The translations under genes and the position numbers were made by a program. DNA of 64,000 nt, taken from NCBI RefSeq assembly GCF_018449575.1, contig NZ_JAAVUT010000003.1:248001-312000 (forward strand), given 5' to 3'. The stretch is from Sodalis sp. dw_96 (GTDB lineage: Bacteria; Pseudomonadota; Gammaproteobacteria; Enterobacterales; Enterobacteriaceae). Shown piece by piece: positions 1-9,243 of this stretch; the first letter of the stretch is position 1, and each line of letters begins with the position of its first letter. The notes beneath the pieces were generated by a model. The model was not told the origin of the DNA. It saw only the letters and a program-made list of their open reading frames with translations, and made no database searches.

Positions 1-1
1 C

Positions 2-853
2 GATGCGGCTTTGGACGCCGAGGGCGAAGCCTTTATTCATTTTGTCGCGGCGATGGAACAACTCACCGGTAAGGATATCAGCCGATTCAGCGATTTCACC
101 ACGGCGCTGGAAAACCGGGTGGAGTATTTCCATCAACACGGCGGTCGCCTTGCGGATCATGGCTTGACGGAGGTGAACTATCTTGCCGCCGATGAAAAGA
201 CCCTGGACGCATTATTGGCTAAAAAATGCCGCGGTCTGTCGTTGACCCCAACCGAGAAAATCCAATTTCAATCCGCGGTATTGCTGGCGTTGGCCGGGGC
301 ATATACCAGACGCCATTGGGCCATGCAAATTCATTTTGGCGCCTTGCGCAATAATAACACCCGTCGCTTCAAAGAGCTGGGGGCCAATATTGGCTGTGAT
401 TCCCTTTGTTCGCAGTCAGATATTGCACAGCAGCTCAATGCTTTGTTGGATGCCATGGATCAGCGGGAAAGTTTACCGAAAACCATCCTTTATAATTTGG
501 ATCCGGCGCAAAACGACGTGGTCGCTTCGGCATTGGCAAATTTCCAAAGGCCCGGGACGGTAAGATCGCCCATGCAGTTCGGGTCCGGCTGGTGGTTCAA
601 CGATACCCGCAGGGGTATGGTCAGGCAATTGACCACCCTGGCGGATCAGGGGTTGCTGATGAATTTCGTCGGCATGTTGACGGATTCACGCAGCTTTGTT
701 TCTTATCCCCGTCATGATTATTTCCGGCGAATTTTCTGTAATTTGATCGGGCTTTGGGTTACCGACGGGGAAATTCCCCATGATATGAAATTACTCAAAC
801 GACTCACGGAAAATGTTTGTTATAACAATGCCCGGGACTATTTCCAATTTTAG
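2..853 (+). CDS. uxaC: Glucuronate/galacturonate isomerase, C-terminal part (5' end outside window)
   Basis: Uronate isomerase converts D-glucuronate to D-fructuronate and D-galacturonate to D-tagaturonate, the first cytoplasmic step of hexuronate use. The frame is already open at base 2 and ends with TAG at 851-853, giving about 283 residues of a family usually near 470. The C-terminus (GWWFNDTRRGM, LTDSRSFVSYPRHDYFRR, ending NNARDYFQF) is typical of enterobacterial UxaC. No lesion is seen in the visible part. The next gene is rspR rather than exuR or uxaA, so the arrangement differs from E. coli. Confidence 0.93.
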   Translation, partial: DAALDAEGEAFIHFVAAMEQLTGKDISRFSDFTTALENRVEYFHQHGGRLADHGLTEVNYLAADEKTLDALLAKKCRGLSLTPTEKIQFQSAVLLALAGAYTRRHWAMQIHFGALRNNNTRRFKELGANIGCDSLCSQSDIAQQLNALLDAMDQRESLPKTILYNLDPAQNDVVASALANFQRPGTVRSPMQFGSGWWFNDTRRGMVRQLTTLADQGLLMNFVGMLTDSRSFVSYPRHDYFRRIFCNLIGLWVTDGEIPHDMKLLKRLTENVCYNNARDYFQF

Positions 854-963
854 CAGAATTTACCTATTAGAATAGAGCTGCGGCAAGCAAGAGACTAATC
901 TACCGGGAGCAGGTATTATATCGGATAACGTTGGTGAGTTTTGCAGGAGAAGAAAACGCTCGC

Positions 964-1650
964 ATGGATACATTAATTCCATTCAATAATAACGAGCCGG
1001 TAAATCAGCAAATTTATCGGCTGCTGCGCAAGGATATCGTCGAGTGCGTTATTCCTCCGGGCAAGCTTTTGTCCGAAAAAGAGACGGCCACCCGTTTTGA
1101 TGTCTCCCGCCAGCCGGTGCGGGAAGCTTTTATCAAGCTGGCGGAAGCCGGACTGGTGCAAATTTTGCCGCAGCGCGGGACCTTTGTCATGCGTATATCC
1201 GCTAAACGGGTGGCGGACGCCCGTTTTATCCGCCAGGCGCTGGAGTGCGGCATTGTGCGCCGGGCGGCATCCGATCGGACGGAAGAACATGTGATGATGC
1301 TGGAGCATAATTTACACCGCCAGGAGCTGGCGGCGCAGAATCGGCAAATGGGTGAATTTTTCGACCTGGACGACGATTTTCACCGGCTGCTGACGGAAAT
1401 AACCGATTGCGCTCTGGCCTGGGAAATCATTGAGTCCATTAAGGCCACCATGGATCGGGTCCGCTTTTTAAGCCTCGGTGCGATTTCGCCGCCCCAGAGC
1501 CTGATTGATCAGCATTATCAGATTTTCAACGGCATCCGGGACCGGGACCCCGATAGGGCGGAAAAGGCCATGGGCGATCACTTACAAGCGATTATCTATA
1601 CCATCACCCCCATCGCCCAACAAAACAGCGATTGGTTCGAAGATAAGTAG
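964..1650 (+). CDS. rspR: GntR-family (FCD) regulator RspR
   Basis: A 228-aa regulator with an N-terminal GntR winged helix (about residues 10-75; VSRQPVREAFIKLAE is the recognition region) and a C-terminal all-helical FCD ligand domain (about 85-215). It resembles E. coli RspR (YdfH) over its whole length, including the C-terminal NSDWF. In E. coli RspR represses rspAB, sugar-acid dehydratase/dehydrogenase genes. Position behind uxaC suggests control of uronate or related sugar-acid catabolism, which is inference. ATG 964 was chosen because it aligns with the family start; the AGGAGA at 944-950 is a little far away. TTG 931 and GTG 934 are in-frame alternatives. Confidence 0.85.
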   Translation: MDTLIPFNNNEPVNQQIYRLLRKDIVECVIPPGKLLSEKETATRFDVSRQPVREAFIKLAEAGLVQILPQRGTFVMRISAKRVADARFIRQALECGIVRRAASDRTEEHVMMLEHNLHRQELAAQNRQMGEFFDLDDDFHRLLTEITDCALAWEIIESIKATMDRVRFLSLGAISPPQSLIDQHYQIFNGIRDRDPDRAEKAMGDHLQAIIYTITPIAQQNSDWFEDK

Positions 1651-2001
1651 TTAACGGTTTTTCTTGTCCAGCAGCGTTTTCAAATCAGCGAAAGGGTTAT
1701 GGGTGGCCACCCCTATATCCTTTTGCGCATCCTCTCCGGCCACCACCGTGGTACCGTACTGATCCGCCTCGGTATATTTCGAATGTTCGTGATCATGGCA
1801 ATAGAGGCATAACAGTTCCCAATTACTCCCGTCCGCCGGATTGTTGCTATGATCGTGATCGATATGATGCACGGTGAGTTCGCGCAGATTGGAGTAGACG
1901 AATTCACGGGTGCAGCGTCCGCAAACCCAGGGAAAAAGCTTCAGCGCCTTTTCACGGTAGTCATTCTCGAGCCGCGCGTAGTTTTTGGGTATATATGCCA
2001 T
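1651..2001 (-). CDS. yajD: HNH nuclease-family protein YajD
   Basis: A 116-aa protein nearly identical in layout to E. coli YajD. It has a CGRC zinc knuckle near residues 27-30, the HNH core (VHHIDHDH, then GSNWELLCLYCHDHEH) and the conserved tail NPFADLK. HNH proteins of this kind bind zinc and are expected to be endonucleases, but the role of YajD is not established. The gene converges on rspR with no spacer: its stop is the base after the rspR stop codon, so the two must share or lack a terminator here. Confidence 0.92.
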   Translation of the reverse strand: MAYIPKNYARLENDYREKALKLFPWVCGRCTREFVYSNLRELTVHHIDHDHSNNPADGSNWELLCLYCHDHEHSKYTEADQYGTTVVAGEDAQKDIGVATHNPFADLKTLLDKKNR

Positions 2002-2207
2002 ACGGAACCTGTTCTAAGCCAAGTACAAAGGATATAGAGTTATACTAACGCCAAAACAGGGCGAATTACCATGTTTTAACCCGTGGCGCCGCGATGAAAT
2101 CCTCGTGGAATCTGGTAAGCCCGGCGACAGGAACTATGCTGTAATAACAGTACTCTTCCGGTAGGAATGCCGGCTGGCAGTAGCGGATTTACAGGAAATC
2201 GAATACC

Positions 2208-2777
2208 TTGCATATTACTCATTTTATCATGCTCTACGGCTATTGGGCGTTATTCATCGGTTGCCTGGCCGAGGGAGAGACGGTGACGTTGCTCGGCGGT
2301 CTGTTGGCCCACGACGGGCTGCTTCATTTTTGGTATGTCGCGGCGGTCGCCGCCCTGGGGGGAACCACCGGGGATATGCTGCTCTATTTTATCGGCCGCC
2401 GGTACGGTACGGGTTTATTAAAGCGCTTCAAAAAGGCCCAGCCCAATATCCAGCGCGCCAATAGGCTGATTCTGCGGCATCCGTTATTGTTTGTGATGGG
2501 GGTGCGGTTTATGTATGGGTTTCGCCTGGTGGGCCCGCTGATGATTGGCGCCAGCAGACTTTCGCCCCTCAAGTTCATTATCTTTAATGTTATCGGCGCC
2601 GTGCTGTGGGCCCTGATTTTTGTCACCCTGGGCTACCTTGGGGGCCAAATGGTCGCGCCGTGGCTGGCCAAGGTCGATCATCACCTGAAATACGCCTTTT
2701 TCCTGTTGGCGGTGGTGGTCGTGGTCTGGCTGCTCCCCAGAACAATTCGCTACTATCTCAAGCAGCGCCGGTCTTAG
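2208..2777 (+). CDS. yohD: DedA-family membrane protein YohD
   Basis: A 189-aa inner-membrane protein of the DedA/VTT family, whose members act in undecaprenyl-phosphate or phospholipid flipping and proton-motive-force homeostasis. The family hallmarks are visible: AEGETVTLLGG near residues 20-30, GDMLLYFIGRRYG, and RFMYGFRLVGPLMIGASR near 99-116, followed by two hydrophobic C-terminal segments. The layout is that of E. coli YohD. The start is a TTG at 2208; it has AGGA about 12 bases upstream and gives a full-length alignment with YohD, whereas the ATG at 2229 would cut into the N-terminus. Confidence 0.88.
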   Translation: MHITHFIMLYGYWALFIGCLAEGETVTLLGGLLAHDGLLHFWYVAAVAALGGTTGDMLLYFIGRRYGTGLLKRFKKAQPNIQRANRLILRHPLLFVMGVRFMYGFRLVGPLMIGASRLSPLKFIIFNVIGAVLWALIFVTLGYLGGQMVAPWLAKVDHHLKYAFFLLAVVVVVWLLPRTIRYYLKQRRS

Positions 2778-3066
2778 CAAAAGCCGCTTTAAACCCAGCC
2801 AAATCAGGGCGGGAAGCAGTCACTGGTTTTTTTTGTGATTCAATTCTCACCGGTCTATACACTCGCCCAAAAATACCGTAAGCAATGGATACAATTCTGG
2901 GCTTTTGACCGCTGCCCGCACCATTGCCGTTTCTTATACTGCTGCCTTACTTCCTGTAAAACGCCTTACACGTTTTTCCGAATATCATCAATGGATTTGA
3001 ACTCACGGATTCTGGCATGTATTCCCATTCGCCTTATAACGCTAATTGCCGGGGATGACCAAAAAT

Positions 3067-4152
3067 ATGCGAAATTCTTTTTATCATTACAGCCGTATCG
3101 GCCTGATCGTTTTAGCGGCCCTGGGCGGTACGGCGCAGGCGGCGACATTCGCCTATATATCCAATGCGGACAGCGGCGATATTTCGGTCTATCGGCTCGA
3201 TGAAAAAAGCGGCTCACTGACAAAAGAGGCGACTCAGCCGGCGGGAGCAACCGTGATGCCCATGGCGCTCTCGCCGGATAAACATCACCTCTATGCCGCG
3301 CTGCGCTCCAAGCCCTATCAGGTGCTGAGCTTCAGCATTGATCCCGCCGACGGCCACCTGACGCAGGTCAAAGCCTCCCCTTTGGCGGAGAGCATGGCGT
3401 ATATCTCGACGGATGCCACCGGGCGCTATCTGTTTTCCGCGTCTTATGGCGGCAATCTCCTGGCGGTGAACCCCATCGGGCCGGATGGCCTGGTAGGGAA
3501 CGTACAGCAGGTGATACCCACCGGTCCCATGGCACACGCCATCAGAAACGCGCCGGATAATCGTTATGTTTTTGCCTCGGTCCTCGGCTCCGATGCCTGG
3601 TTACGGCTAAAGTTTGATGCCAAAAGCGGCCGTTTAACGGAGGATAAGGCCCCGGCGTATAAGCTGCCGGAAAAATCCGGTCCCCGTCATTTTGTCTTTT
3701 CTCCCGGCCATCGGTTTGTCTATTTGATTGACGAGCTGGACGGTAAATTACATGTGCTGGCGTTCAATCGACACAGCGATACCGTCAAACCGGTGCAAAC
3801 CGTCTCCATCGTGCCGGCGGATTTTAAGGGGGATAAACCCTGGGGCGCGGATGTGCATCTTACTCCCGACGGACGTTACCTTTTTGCCTCGGAGCGTACC
3901 TCCAGCACCCTGGCGCAATTTCGCGTAGACCAGGCCAGCGGCAAACTTACGCGCAGCGGGACCTGGCCTACCGAGAAACAGCCGCGGGGCTTCGCCATCG
4001 ATCCCTCGGGGCGTTATTTGCTGGCGGTGGGGCAGCTATCCACGCAAATGAGCGTCTATCGGATCGATAAAGCCACGGGGAATCTTAGCGCCATCGGCCA
4101 ATATCCGGTGGGGAAAGGCCCCAATTGGATAGAGACGGTGACGTTTAACTGA
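3067..4152 (+). CDS. Exported beta-propeller lactonase (6-phosphogluconolactonase/YbhE family)
   Basis: About 361 aa. A signal peptide (charged N-region, hydrophobic core LIVLAALGG, cleavage after AQA near residue 25) is followed by repeated blades such as YISNADSGDISVYRLD, LSPDKHHLYAAL, and ISTDATGRYLFSASYGG, the lactonase seven-bladed propeller pattern. Cytoplasmic YbhE/Pgl hydrolyses 6-phosphogluconolactone; the exported homologues have unknown substrates. ATG 3067 has a GGGGA motif 11 bases upstream; ATG 3055 is an in-frame alternative that adds four residues. It stands alone, with no operon partners. Confidence 0.8.
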   Translation: MRNSFYHYSRIGLIVLAALGGTAQAATFAYISNADSGDISVYRLDEKSGSLTKEATQPAGATVMPMALSPDKHHLYAALRSKPYQVLSFSIDPADGHLTQVKASPLAESMAYISTDATGRYLFSASYGGNLLAVNPIGPDGLVGNVQQVIPTGPMAHAIRNAPDNRYVFASVLGSDAWLRLKFDAKSGRLTEDKAPAYKLPEKSGPRHFVFSPGHRFVYLIDELDGKLHVLAFNRHSDTVKPVQTVSIVPADFKGDKPWGADVHLTPDGRYLFASERTSSTLAQFRVDQASGKLTRSGTWPTEKQPRGFAIDPSGRYLLAVGQLSTQMSVYRIDKATGNLSAIGQYPVGKGPNWIETVTFN

Positions 4153-4285
4153 TATCAAGGCCGGATTTTATCCGTTTTGAAACGTTATGCCCTTTCACAG
4201 CGGACATCACCGGGCCGCTGAGCCGGACAGATGTCGCTGGATCGCGAGGAAGGGGCCGGGTGGACGGCCTTTTTCGCGACGTGTT

Positions 4286-5026
4286 TCAGGCGTTGATGCC
4301 GCCGTCGACGTTGATGCCGGTACCGGTGATATGCTGCGCCGCGGGGCCGGCCAGGAACGTCACGGCGGCCGCGACGTCGTCGGGTTTGCCGTAGTGGCCC
4401 AGGGCGATAAACTGGCGCTGGGTTTCGGCGCCTTCACCGTCAGCGGGGTTCATATCGCTGTCGGTGGGGCCGGGATGCACCAGATTGACGGTAATGCCTT
4501 TGGGACCCAAATCCCGCGCCAGTCCGCGAGTTAATGCCAGCAGCGCCGATTTGGTCATGGCATAAACGCTGATGCCCGCCATGGGAACGCGTTCCGCCAG
4601 GCAACTGCCGATATTGATGATGCGACCGCCGGTGCCGAGATGGGGCAGAGCGGCCTGGGTAGCGATTACCAATCCGCGTATATTGACGTTAATCATTGCG
4701 TCGAGGTCTTCCAGCGACAACTCTTCCAGCATACCGCCGCGAGCGATGCCTGCGTTATTCACCAGAATATCAAGGCCCCCCAGTGCGGCAACGGTTTGGC
4801 TTACCGCGCCGCGCACCGCCTCGGGGGACGCGCTGTCGGCCTGGATGGCCACTGCCTTATGGCCCAGCGCCTCGATTTCCTCTACCACCTGTCGGGCTTT
4901 ATCAGCGGATTTTTCATAGGTTATCGCCACATCGGCGCCGGCCCGCGCCAGGGACAACGCCATGGCCTTGCCCAATCCGCGGCTGGCGCCGGTCACCAGC
5001 GCACGCTTATCTTTTAGAGAATTCAT
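4286..5026 (-). CDS. Short-chain dehydrogenase/reductase
   Basis: A 246-aa classical SDR with the NAD(P)-binding TGASRGLG near residues 12-19, NNAG, the catalytic YAMTK (Tyr/Lys) and the C-terminal INVDGG. It resembles the FabG-like oxidoreductases commonly found beside a TetR gene. The substrate cannot be read from the sequence. ATG at 5026 is preceded by AGGAAA at six bases. It is transcribed divergently from the TetR gene at 5138, and an inverted repeat sits between them, so repression by that TetR protein is likely. Confidence 0.85.
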   Translation of the reverse strand: MNSLKDKRALVTGASRGLGKAMALSLARAGADVAITYEKSADKARQVVEEIEALGHKAVAIQADSASPEAVRGAVSQTVAALGGLDILVNNAGIARGGMLEELSLEDLDAMINVNIRGLVIATQAALPHLGTGGRIINIGSCLAERVPMAGISVYAMTKSALLALTRGLARDLGPKGITVNLVHPGPTDSDMNPADGEGAETQRQFIALGHYGKPDDVAAAVTFLAGPAAQHITGTGINVDGGINA

Positions 5027-5056
5027 AGTGTTTCCTATTTGTGTGTTGATCGATAC

Positions 5057-5079
5057 ACAATTACAGTAAACGTAATTGT
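5057..5079. promoter_or_regulatory. Inverted repeat, probable TetR operator between SDR and TetR genes
   Basis: ACAATTAC and GTAATTGT form perfect 8-bp arms around a 7-bp spacer, centrally placed in the 111-bp divergent promoter region. The size and position fit a TetR-family operator controlling both genes. Binding is inferred. Confidence 0.55.
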
Positions 5080-5137
5080 CTCCCGGGGTCAACAGGATTA
5101 TTATATCGATTGGCACAAAATTAATGAGAGCGGGTCC

Positions 5138-5728
5138 ATGGTTGTAAGAGGACGTCCACGAAGTTTCGACAGGCAGCGGGCATTGGTCACGGCGATGGAG
5201 CTGTTTTGGCAAAAAGGATATACCGCCACATCGATGGCGGATCTTTACCTGGCGATGGGGATCAACTCGCCGAGTTTGTATGCCGCCTTCGGCAATAAAG
5301 AGGATCTCTATCTGGAGGCGGTCGCTTATTACGAAGAGCATATCGCGCCGCTGTTATGGTCGCCGCTGGACAGCGCCCCCAGCGCGCGCGAAGGGGTGCG
5401 GCAGTGGCTAAAATGCTCCGCAAAGGTCCTGACGCGCGAAGATGCCCCCTTGGGCTGTATGGTGACGCTGTCAACCGTCGCCAGCGAAGGTAATGCCCGG
5501 TTGGGACAGAGGGTGATGCGTCTGCGCCAGCAGGGCATTGATAAGCTGGCCGCCCGCCTGGAGCAGGGGGTGCGGGAGGGCGAACTGCCGGAGGGAATCG
5601 ATACGTCCGCGCTGGCGCGGATGTATGTCGGCATTCAGCAGGGATTGTCGATTCAGGCCCGCGACGGCGCCGGCTTTGAGACCCTGGATGCGGTGGCGGA
5701 CATGGCCATGGCCCTGTGGCCGGCTTAA
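5138..5728 (+). CDS. TetR-family transcriptional regulator
   Basis: A 196-aa TetR/AcrR repressor. The N-terminal helix-turn-helix is clear ([16 protein letters not shown], then [26 protein letters not shown], about residues 5-50); the C-terminal ligand domain contains [17 protein letters not shown] 5138 was preferred over the upstream GTG/TTG starts because it begins the conserved N-terminus and has GAGAG 8 bases upstream. It is divergent from the SDR gene, with an inverted repeat between them, the usual layout of an autoregulated TetR/oxidoreductase pair. The inducer is unknown. Confidence 0.87.
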   Translation: MVVRGRPRSFDRQRALVTAMELFWQKGYTATSMADLYLAMGINSPSLYAAFGNKEDLYLEAVAYYEEHIAPLLWSPLDSAPSAREGVRQWLKCSAKVLTREDAPLGCMVTLSTVASEGNARLGQRVMRLRQQGIDKLAARLEQGVREGELPEGIDTSALARMYVGIQQGLSIQARDGAGFETLDAVADMAMALWPA

Positions 5729-5770
5729 TCGGGGGTGACCGGGCACTATGTCATCAAACTTTATCACCGG

Positions 5771-5925
5771 TACCCAAGCCGGGCTGGTCCGGCGATAAAT
5801 ATCGGAAAATTGCTCGCACGCTTCACCGACCACCGGTGTATAGATGATGGGAAGCATCTCTTCCAGATGCTCGGTAAGCAGGTTATAAAACAGGTTTTTT
5901 TGAGATCTCGCAATCCGGTCTGTTG
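5771..5925 (-). pseudogene. maeA: Fragment of NAD-dependent malic enzyme (maeA/sfcA)
   Basis: Read on the minus strand, about 50 codons encode [20 protein letters not shown] followed by [17 protein letters not shown], which matches the N-terminal malic-enzyme segment around the YTPxVG motif. Neither the upstream 60-70 residues nor the remaining 450 or so of the enzyme are present: the flanks are the TetR gene end and AT-rich DNA. This is a deletion relic, not a working gene. MaeA decarboxylates malate to pyruvate. The rest of the 5,729-6,058 gap shows no gene. Confidence 0.6.
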
Positions 5926-6058
5926 AATTATTATACTTAATTTATTTTTAAAACGAATCCTGGAACAGCGGTCTATAGAGCCTGGAAAATGTCTTTTCAG
6001 GGATTATCTCTTATTTTATGCTGCTTGCTTATCCCACGGCCGGTAGGGCGGGTGGTAA

Positions 6059-7468
6059 CTATTTATCGTCAAGGCGCCGCCGTCCGCCGTGGGGGAACGT
6101 CAATTGGAAACAGGTCTGTCCCGCCGCGCTGATGGCCCGCCAACCGCCCTGATGCAGGGTCATGATGCCGCGCACGATGGCAAGCCCCAGACCGCTGGCC
6201 TGGGTGGCGGTGGTGCGGGAGGCCTCGGCGCGGTAAAAACGCTCGAACAGGCGTTCCAGGTGCTCCGTCGCGATATCCGGCCCACGGTTGCCGACGCTTA
6301 AAACGATATCCTCGGCACGGCGTTCCGCGCTGATGGTCACCGTGGTGCCCGCATCGGCATACTGTATGGCGTTCGCCAGCAGATTGGCCAGCGCCCGGCG
6401 CAGCAATTGGGGATCGGCATAGATTTGTCCGTCGCCGCTGAATGCCAGCCGCAAATCGCGTTCCTGTGCCGGTCCGTCGAAATAGTCGTTCAGGGTGGCG
6501 AACTCGTCACTGATATCCAGCCAGGCGCGATCGATGGCATGTCCGGCCTGTTCGGCGCGAGCCAGGAACAGCATATTCTCGATCATTTTCGACAGGCGCC
6601 CCAACTCCTCAAAATTGGAGCCCAGCAGCTGGGTATACTGTTCCGCCGGGCGCGGACGGCTAAGGGCCACTTCTGTCTGGCCCATCAGGGTGGCGATGGG
6701 GGTGCGCAGGTCGTGGGCCATATCCGCCGATACCTGGCTGAGCTGTGTGAAGCTCAGCTCCAGCCGGTCCAGCATCAGATTGAAGGCGTCTATCAGCGCC
6801 TTGAGTTCAGGGGGCGCGTCCTCGCTATCAATGCGTATCGACAGATTCTTACTGCCGATACGCCCGGTCTGGGCGGCGAGGCGATGGAGCGGCAGCAGTC
6901 CGCGACGAGCCACCAGCCCCGCCAGCAGCATCGTCAGCAACGACGCGCCGGCCACCACGGCGAAAATCTGACGGCGATACGACGCCAGCATATGCGTGCG
7001 TTCCATCATCAGGCGGCCGGTGATGATTTCAAGCCGGTATGGCGGACGGGTGGTCTCGGCCTGGGCGGCGGTATAAATAAAGGGAATATCGCCCTCAAGC
7101 CGATGATGCACCGCGGCCAGGGAAAGTTTGCCGTCGGCGGGCACGGCGGCGATATCCGGCACCGGTGAATGGCCGGGATTGACTTCGATAAGCGGCGTCT
7201 TGCCGGGGAAGCGCAGCACCAGCAGCGATTCGGTATTGCCCAGCATATTGGCGAACAGCTGCGGCTTGTTATGGATAAGATCCAGCACATCCTCATCGTG
7301 CAGCAATGTGCGAATCTGATCGACGCGGGTAATCAGCGCGCCGTCGTCGCGCACGATCAGTTGCCGCTCCAGCGTGCGGTACATGATAAGGCCCACGGCG
7401 GTCATGACCGTCAGCGTCAGCAGCGCCAGGATAATGGCTAAATCGGCGGTGAGCGAAAGGCGCCTCAT
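6059..7468 (-). CDS. Heavy-metal-type sensor histidine kinase (CusS-like)
   Basis: A 469-aa inner-membrane kinase. TM1 lies near residues 8-30, a periplasmic sensor to about 165, TM2 near 167-188, then HAMP, HisKA with the phosphoacceptor His252 in MAHDLRTPIATL, and HATPase with NLLANAIQYA and GLGLAIVRGIM. Length and layout fit the CusS/CopS/IrlS heavy-metal kinase family (TIGR01386 type). Its ATG overlaps the response-regulator stop by four bases, so the two genes are co-translated. No copper or silver efflux gene is adjacent; the downstream hydrolase is on the other side of the regulator, so the signal sensed is uncertain. Confidence 0.85.
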   Translation of the reverse strand: MRRLSLTADLAIILALLTLTVMTAVGLIMYRTLERQLIVRDDGALITRVDQIRTLLHDEDVLDLIHNKPQLFANMLGNTESLLVLRFPGKTPLIEVNPGHSPVPDIAAVPADGKLSLAAVHHRLEGDIPFIYTAAQAETTRPPYRLEIITGRLMMERTHMLASYRRQIFAVVAGASLLTMLLAGLVARRGLLPLHRLAAQTGRIGSKNLSIRIDSEDAPPELKALIDAFNLMLDRLELSFTQLSQVSADMAHDLRTPIATLMGQTEVALSRPRPAEQYTQLLGSNFEELGRLSKMIENMLFLARAEQAGHAIDRAWLDISDEFATLNDYFDGPAQERDLRLAFSGDGQIYADPQLLRRALANLLANAIQYADAGTTVTISAERRAEDIVLSVGNRGPDIATEHLERLFERFYRAEASRTTATQASGLGLAIVRGIMTLHQGGWRAISAAGQTCFQLTFPHGGRRRLDDK

Positions 7469-8145
7469 GCTTCGTCATCGCAGCGGTAGCCCACGCCGTG
7501 GACGGTATGGAGCAAGCGTTGGGCAAAAGGCTCATCGATTTTTTGCCGCAGGCGGCGCACCGCCACATCCACCACGTTGGTGTCGCTGTCGAAATTCATG
7601 TCCCATACCCTGGAGGCGATGAGCGCGCGGGACAGAACCTGCCCCCGATGGGTCAAAAACAGATGCAGCAGATTAAACTCCTTATTGGTCAGCGCCAGAC
7701 GCACGCCGTCGCGCTCCACGCGGCGTTTAGGCACGTCCATCCGCAGGCCGGCCAGTTCCAGCAGGTCGGGCTGGGGTTCCCTCCCGCCGCGCCGCAGCAC
7801 GATACGGACACGGGCAAGCAGTTCGGCAAACGAAAAGGGTTTGACCAGATAATCCTCCGCGCCGGAGGCAAGGCCCTTGAGCCGGTCCTCCAGCGTGCCG
7901 CGCGCCGTCAAAAACAGCACTGGCGTGGCGACATCATGATTTTTCAGCGCGGCCATCACTTGCCAGCCGTCCATATCCGGCAGCATGACATCCAGTAAAA
8001 TCAGGTCGAATTCAAATTCACGGGCCATATGCAGTCCGGTGATACCGTCGGCGGCCACGTCGGCAACGTAACCGGCCTCGGTTAAGCCGGAACGCATATA
8101 CTCGCCGGCCTTGGGCTCGTCTTCAATGATCAGGATCCTTTGCAT
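7465..8145 (-). CDS. Heavy-metal-type response regulator (CusR/OmpR family)
   Basis: A 226-aa OmpR-class regulator: receiver domain with acidic pocket EDE (9-11 region), phosphoacceptor Asp52 in LLDVMLPDMDGW, Lys in LVKPFSF near 102, and a C-terminal winged helix (about 130-222) ending VRRLRQKIDEPF and TVHGVGYRC. It belongs to the CusR/CopR group (TIGR01387 type). It is the first gene of the pair and its TGA overlaps the kinase ATG. It is read in the same direction as, and 30 bases downstream of, the alpha/beta-hydrolase gene at 8,176-8,940, so all three may share a transcript. Confidence 0.87.
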   Translation of the reverse strand: MQRILIIEDEPKAGEYMRSGLTEAGYVADVAADGITGLHMAREFEFDLILLDVMLPDMDGWQVMAALKNHDVATPVLFLTARGTLEDRLKGLASGAEDYLVKPFSFAELLARVRIVLRRGGREPQPDLLELAGLRMDVPKRRVERDGVRLALTNKEFNLLHLFLTHRGQVLSRALIASRVWDMNFDSDTNVVDVAVRRLRQKIDEPFAQRLLHTVHGVGYRCDDEA

Positions 8146-8175
8146 GGGCCGGCCACCTGTGAGGGGAGGGAATAA

Positions 8176-8940
8176 TTATTTTAGGGCATTCTGCGCCGCG
8201 TTTTCAATCAGGCGGGCTACTTCCGCCGGGTGGGAGCGATAGACCGAATGGCTGGCGCCTTTCACTTCCACCGTGGTGCTGTGGGCCCGCTTGGCATACA
8301 TGCGTTCCAGATCAGGACTGATTATTTTGTCGGCCTGGGCCACCATATACCAGCTGGGCTTCACTTTCCACGCCGGGTCGGGGATGTTGGCGGTAAATAC
8401 CGAGGCGGAGGTGAGTATTTGCGAGTCGGCTTCAAAACGCGCCACCGCCGGCGGCAGGTCGGCGGCAAAATCCGCCGGGAAATTCTTGCGGTCAATATAT
8501 AAATAGCCGTCCGGCGTTTTGACAAACGGATGCGCGGTGTTCGGCAGCTTTTTGCCGTTGCTGGCTTCCGTTTCCCCGGCATCCAGGGCATGGGCGGCGA
8601 TATACACCAGGGCGGCGACATGGGGGTCATTGCCTGCCTCGGTAATGATGGCGCCGCCATAGCTATGGCCCACCAGCACCGTCGGGCCGTCCTGCTGGTC
8701 GAGGATGCGTTTGGTGGCCGCCACGTCATCGGTAAACGAGGTCAGCGGTTCCTGCACCAGGGTAACGTGATAGCCGTCCTTGGTGAGGCGGTTATAGACC
8801 GGCTGCCAGCCGGCGCCGTCAACAAAAGCGCCGTGCACCAGCACGATATTTTTAATGGGCGCGGCCAGGGCGGATGCGGTTCCCGCCCCTAGCAGCAGGG
8901 CGGAGCATATCAGGGATAAGGCGGTACGTTTGATGGTCAT
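8176..8940 (-). CDS. Exported alpha/beta-hydrolase (EstC/salicylate-esterase-like)
   Basis: A 254-aa protein with a signal peptide (residues 1-27, cleavage after ALA), the oxyanion segment LVHGAFVDGAGW near 34-45, nucleophile Ser93 in GHSYGG, and a C-terminal His in KGASHSVYRSHP. This is the compact alpha/beta-hydrolase group related to plant methyl-salicylate esterases and bacterial EstC. It probably cleaves a small ester in the periplasm. It lies directly upstream of the two-component genes in the same direction (30-bp gap), so it may be co-transcribed with them, an unusual partner for a metal sensor. Confidence 0.82.
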   Translation of the reverse strand: MTIKRTALSLICSALLLGAGTASALAAPIKNIVLVHGAFVDGAGWQPVYNRLTKDGYHVTLVQEPLTSFTDDVAATKRILDQQDGPTVLVGHSYGGAIITEAGNDPHVAALVYIAAHALDAGETEASNGKKLPNTAHPFVKTPDGYLYIDRKNFPADFAADLPPAVARFEADSQILTSASVFTANIPDPAWKVKPSWYMVAQADKIISPDLERMYAKRAHSTTVEVKGASHSVYRSHPAEVARLIENAAQNALK

Positions 8941-9243
8941 GGCGAATCCTTAGTGGGTAACGTTAATGAATAGTCTCGAACACGTTACTCAGATTACGGG
9001 CGGGCCTCCAACAGGACCATGACCAGGTTATTACAAAAAAATGACAGACCCGGGCCGAGGCGCACTCAGACTTCATCGTTGTATCTCCTTGAACCCAGTA
9101 TTTTATAGGCCATGGGCATGGCGATGGAGCCAACGCTGCATAGCATTTATCTTCCGGCGCGACTATTTTTATGGGCAGGCATGAGCGATTTTATCCATCC
9201 ACATCGTCACATCCGTGGCCTAAGAGCAAAGGAGCACGAACTG
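8941..9243. other. Intergenic region between divergent hydrolase and cupin genes
   Basis: This 303-bp stretch must contain the promoters of the hydrolase operon and the cupin gene. No RNA gene, clear operator or terminator was recognised. An in-frame ATG at 9112 would extend the cupin by 44 residues, but lacks a good ribosome-binding site. Confidence 0.4.

Noticed and set aside
5735..5926. 63-codon plus-strand ORF after the TetR gene
   Set aside because: It is the reverse of the malic-enzyme relic and has no independent support.
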